A stretch of DNA of 64,000 nucleotides, taken from the NCBI RefSeq assembly GCF_041058985.1, contig NZ_JBEHZE010000001.1:1922001-1986000 (forward strand), in the 5' to 3' direction. The position numbers and the translations under genes were made by a program. Below, in pieces: positions 62,733 through 64,000 of this stretch. The DNA comes from Hyphococcus lacteus. Lineage in GTDB: Bacteria > Pseudomonadota > Alphaproteobacteria > Caulobacterales > Parvularculaceae. Under the pieces are notes generated by a model. It did no database searches and was not told where the DNA came from. It saw only the letters and a list, made by a program, of their open reading frames with translations. How positions within the stretch are numbered: position 1 is the stretch's first letter; each line of letters starts with the position of its first letter.

Positions 62733-64000
62733 TTAGTTTGGTGAGCCGTAGCCACCACCACCCGGTGTTTTCATGAGGACTTCGTCGGTTGCCTCCATGG
62801 GCAGTTTTTGTGCCTTCATGCGGGCTTCGCCGTTGACCTCGAATGAACCTGCGTGTCCCGGTTCGCCACCATCGAGCCCTTCGGCGGCAATATTGAGACG
62901 GCTTGGAATAGCATTGAGCAACCACTCATTACCACTGCGCATTTTGAAGCCGATCGTTTGCCCATCGCCACCATGCTGCCTACCTGCGCCGCCGGTGCCA
63001 AGTGCGACCTCTTTGCGGGTAAACTCGATTGGAATTGATGCTTCAAGCACTTCGATGGGTACGGCTGCAACCCCGGTTGGATAGCATGTTGCGGAAAGAC
63101 CATTCTTGCCAGCGCGTGCACCCATACCGCCGGAATAGTTGAACATCGAACTGATAAACGGCTCGCCTTTGGAATCGCGTCCTTGGATTTGAATGGTCCA
63201 AACGGCACCAGACCCTTCTGCCAACACACGATCAGGCAATATTTGGGCAAAGGCTTTTAGGATTGGAAACGGCACGTACATGCCGACGACATGACGAGCA
63301 TTCACGGGCACCGGATACTCTGCGTTGATGATGCAGTTTTTCGGTGCTTTTACTTTGATCGGTCCGAGGCTACCTGCATTATTTGGAAGATCGGGGTTTA
63401 GAATACTGCGGATGGCAAATGTGGCATAGGCATGCGTATACGCCATAACCACGTTGATCCCGGCCTTCGACGGTGGAGAGCTTCCGTCGAAGTCTACAAT
63501 AATTTCACCGGCTTCATTATCGACAGTGACTTTTGTTTTGAGGGTAATGACTTCGCCGCCAGGAACGTCAAAGCTTGTCTCACCAAAGTAATCACCGGGT
63601 GTGAGTTTACGAATTGCGGCGCGAGTCGCGGTGTCAGAGCGTTTGATGATTTCGTCGGAAAGTTCGACAATATCATCAAGGCCATAGCGATCACACATCA
63701 TGTTGAGACGCTCGCCGCCCATTTTTCCACTAGAAACCTGTGCGGAAAGGTCACCAAAAATCGCATTTGGCGTGCGAACATTTTGGCGAATAATCCGATG
63801 AAGTGTTTCGTTCGGTTTGCCAGCCTCATAGAGCTTGAGGACAGGAATCCACAGGCCTTCTTCGTGAATATCACGTGCACCAGCACCAACACCATAACCA
63901 CCGATGTCAGTATGGTGGATCGTTGAGCCACAATAGCCGAGAATCTTTCCCTTACGGAAAATTGGTGTCAACACTGTGATATCAAAGAAGTGCCCCGCAG
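62733..64000 (-). CDS. hyuB: Hydantoinase B / acetone carboxylase alpha-type protein (5' end outside window)
   Basis: The frame is open to base 64000, so the N-terminus lies beyond the window; about 422 C-terminal residues are visible. HyuB is one of two subunits of ATP-dependent (N-methyl)hydantoinases or 5-oxoprolinase-type enzymes, which open imide or lactam rings. Visible blocks are AGHFFDITVLTPIF, GSTIHHTDIGGYG, EIIVDFDGSSPPSKAGINVV, the GSGAVWTIQIQG segment and the C-terminal GGGGYGSPN, which is typical of the subfamily. hyuA is presumably upstream, outside the window. The substrate (hydantoin, oxoproline or other) is undetermined. Confidence 0.92.
   Translation of the reverse strand, partial: AGHFFDITVLTPIFRKGKILGYCGSTIHHTDIGGYGVGAGARDIHEEGLWIPVLKLYEAGKPNETLHRIIRQNVRTPNAIFGDLSAQVSSGKMGGERLNMMCDRYGLDDIVELSDEIIKRSDTATRAAIRKLTPGDYFGETSFDVPGGEVITLKTKVTVDNEAGEIIVDFDGSSPPSKAGINVVMAYTHAYATFAIRSILNPDLPNNAGSLGPIKVKAPKNCIINAEYPVPVNARHVVGMYVPFPILKAFAQILPDRVLAEGSGAVWTIQIQGRDSKGEPFISSMFNYSGGMGARAGKNGLSATCYPTGVAAVPIEVLEASIPIEFTRKEVALGTGGAGRQHGGDGQTIGFKMRSGNEWLLNAIPSRLNIAAEGLDGGEPGHAGSFEVNGEARMKAQKLPMEATDEVLMKTPGGGGYGSPN

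Noticed and set aside
1..64000. CRISPR array or toxin-antitoxin and restriction loci
   Set aside because: No regularly spaced repeats, cas genes, methylase-nuclease pairs or toxin-antitoxin pairs were recognised on either strand.

Overview
The window is a stretch of alphaproteobacterial chromosome with moderate GC. Family-level signals point there: an imuA-imuB-dnaE2 mutasome behind a GAAC-N7-GAAC LexA box (the alphaproteobacterial form), a HutF/HutG-type histidine pathway, a phosphomannomutase/phosphoglucomutase of about 500 residues, a FlgN-like protein, a single-cysteine DksA and TonB receptors for nutrient capture. I cannot name the genus; a marine or aquatic heterotroph is a reasonable inference.

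Layout. 0-1.3 kb: 3' end of an LCAD-type acyl-CoA dehydrogenase, a TRIC channel and tRNA-Gly(TCC). 1.3-7.7 kb: a segment bounded by the tRNA-Gly 3' end and an imperfect 23-bp copy of it. It holds an IS1-like transposase remnant, a small conserved protein and the SOS mutasome. 7.7-9 kb: a DUF454 membrane protein and a methyltransferase. 9-15.2 kb: hut genes, hutF-hutC leftward and hutH-hutG-hutU rightward, with no hutI. 15.3-16.7 kb: a ferredoxin-reductase-type flavoprotein and tRNA-Leu(TAA). 16.9-26.6 kb: FecI sigma, FecR, a TonB receptor with an STN domain and two signal peptides, an FG-GAP/ASPIC protein, a DASS transporter and a CocE/NonD hydrolase. 26.8-31.1 kb: an overlapping DUF3604 / PpiC-like / HupE-UreJ triad.

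31-49 kb is mostly housekeeping: dusA, a TauE/SafE exporter, fabH, a sterol-desaturase-like gene divergent from a Crp/Fnr regulator, slyX, PMM/PGM, a CNT nucleoside transporter, a uracil-DNA-glycosylase family protein, a tail-anchored GH24 lysozyme, a FlgN-like gene, dksA, a cold-shock gene, a DUF937 gene, rlmE, guaB, a small secreted protein, an rRNA m5C methyltransferase and guaA. 49-57.8 kb looks like an uncharacterised uptake and catabolic cluster: TauD/TfdA dioxygenase, AraC regulator, MFS transporter, TonB receptor, VOC enzyme and amidohydrolase. 57.9-62.7 kb is a complete Entner-Doudoroff operon, zwf-pgl-edd-eda. The window ends inside a leftward hydantoinase B gene.

The most interesting leads are the tRNA-bounded mutasome segment, the receptor ORF with two signal peptides and its ECF-controlled neighbourhood, the DUF3604/PpiC/HupE triad, the 49-58 kb catabolic cluster, the FNR-geometry inverted repeat at the Crp/desaturase promoter, and the lysozyme anchored at its C-terminus. 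All function calls come from reading motifs; no database search was run.
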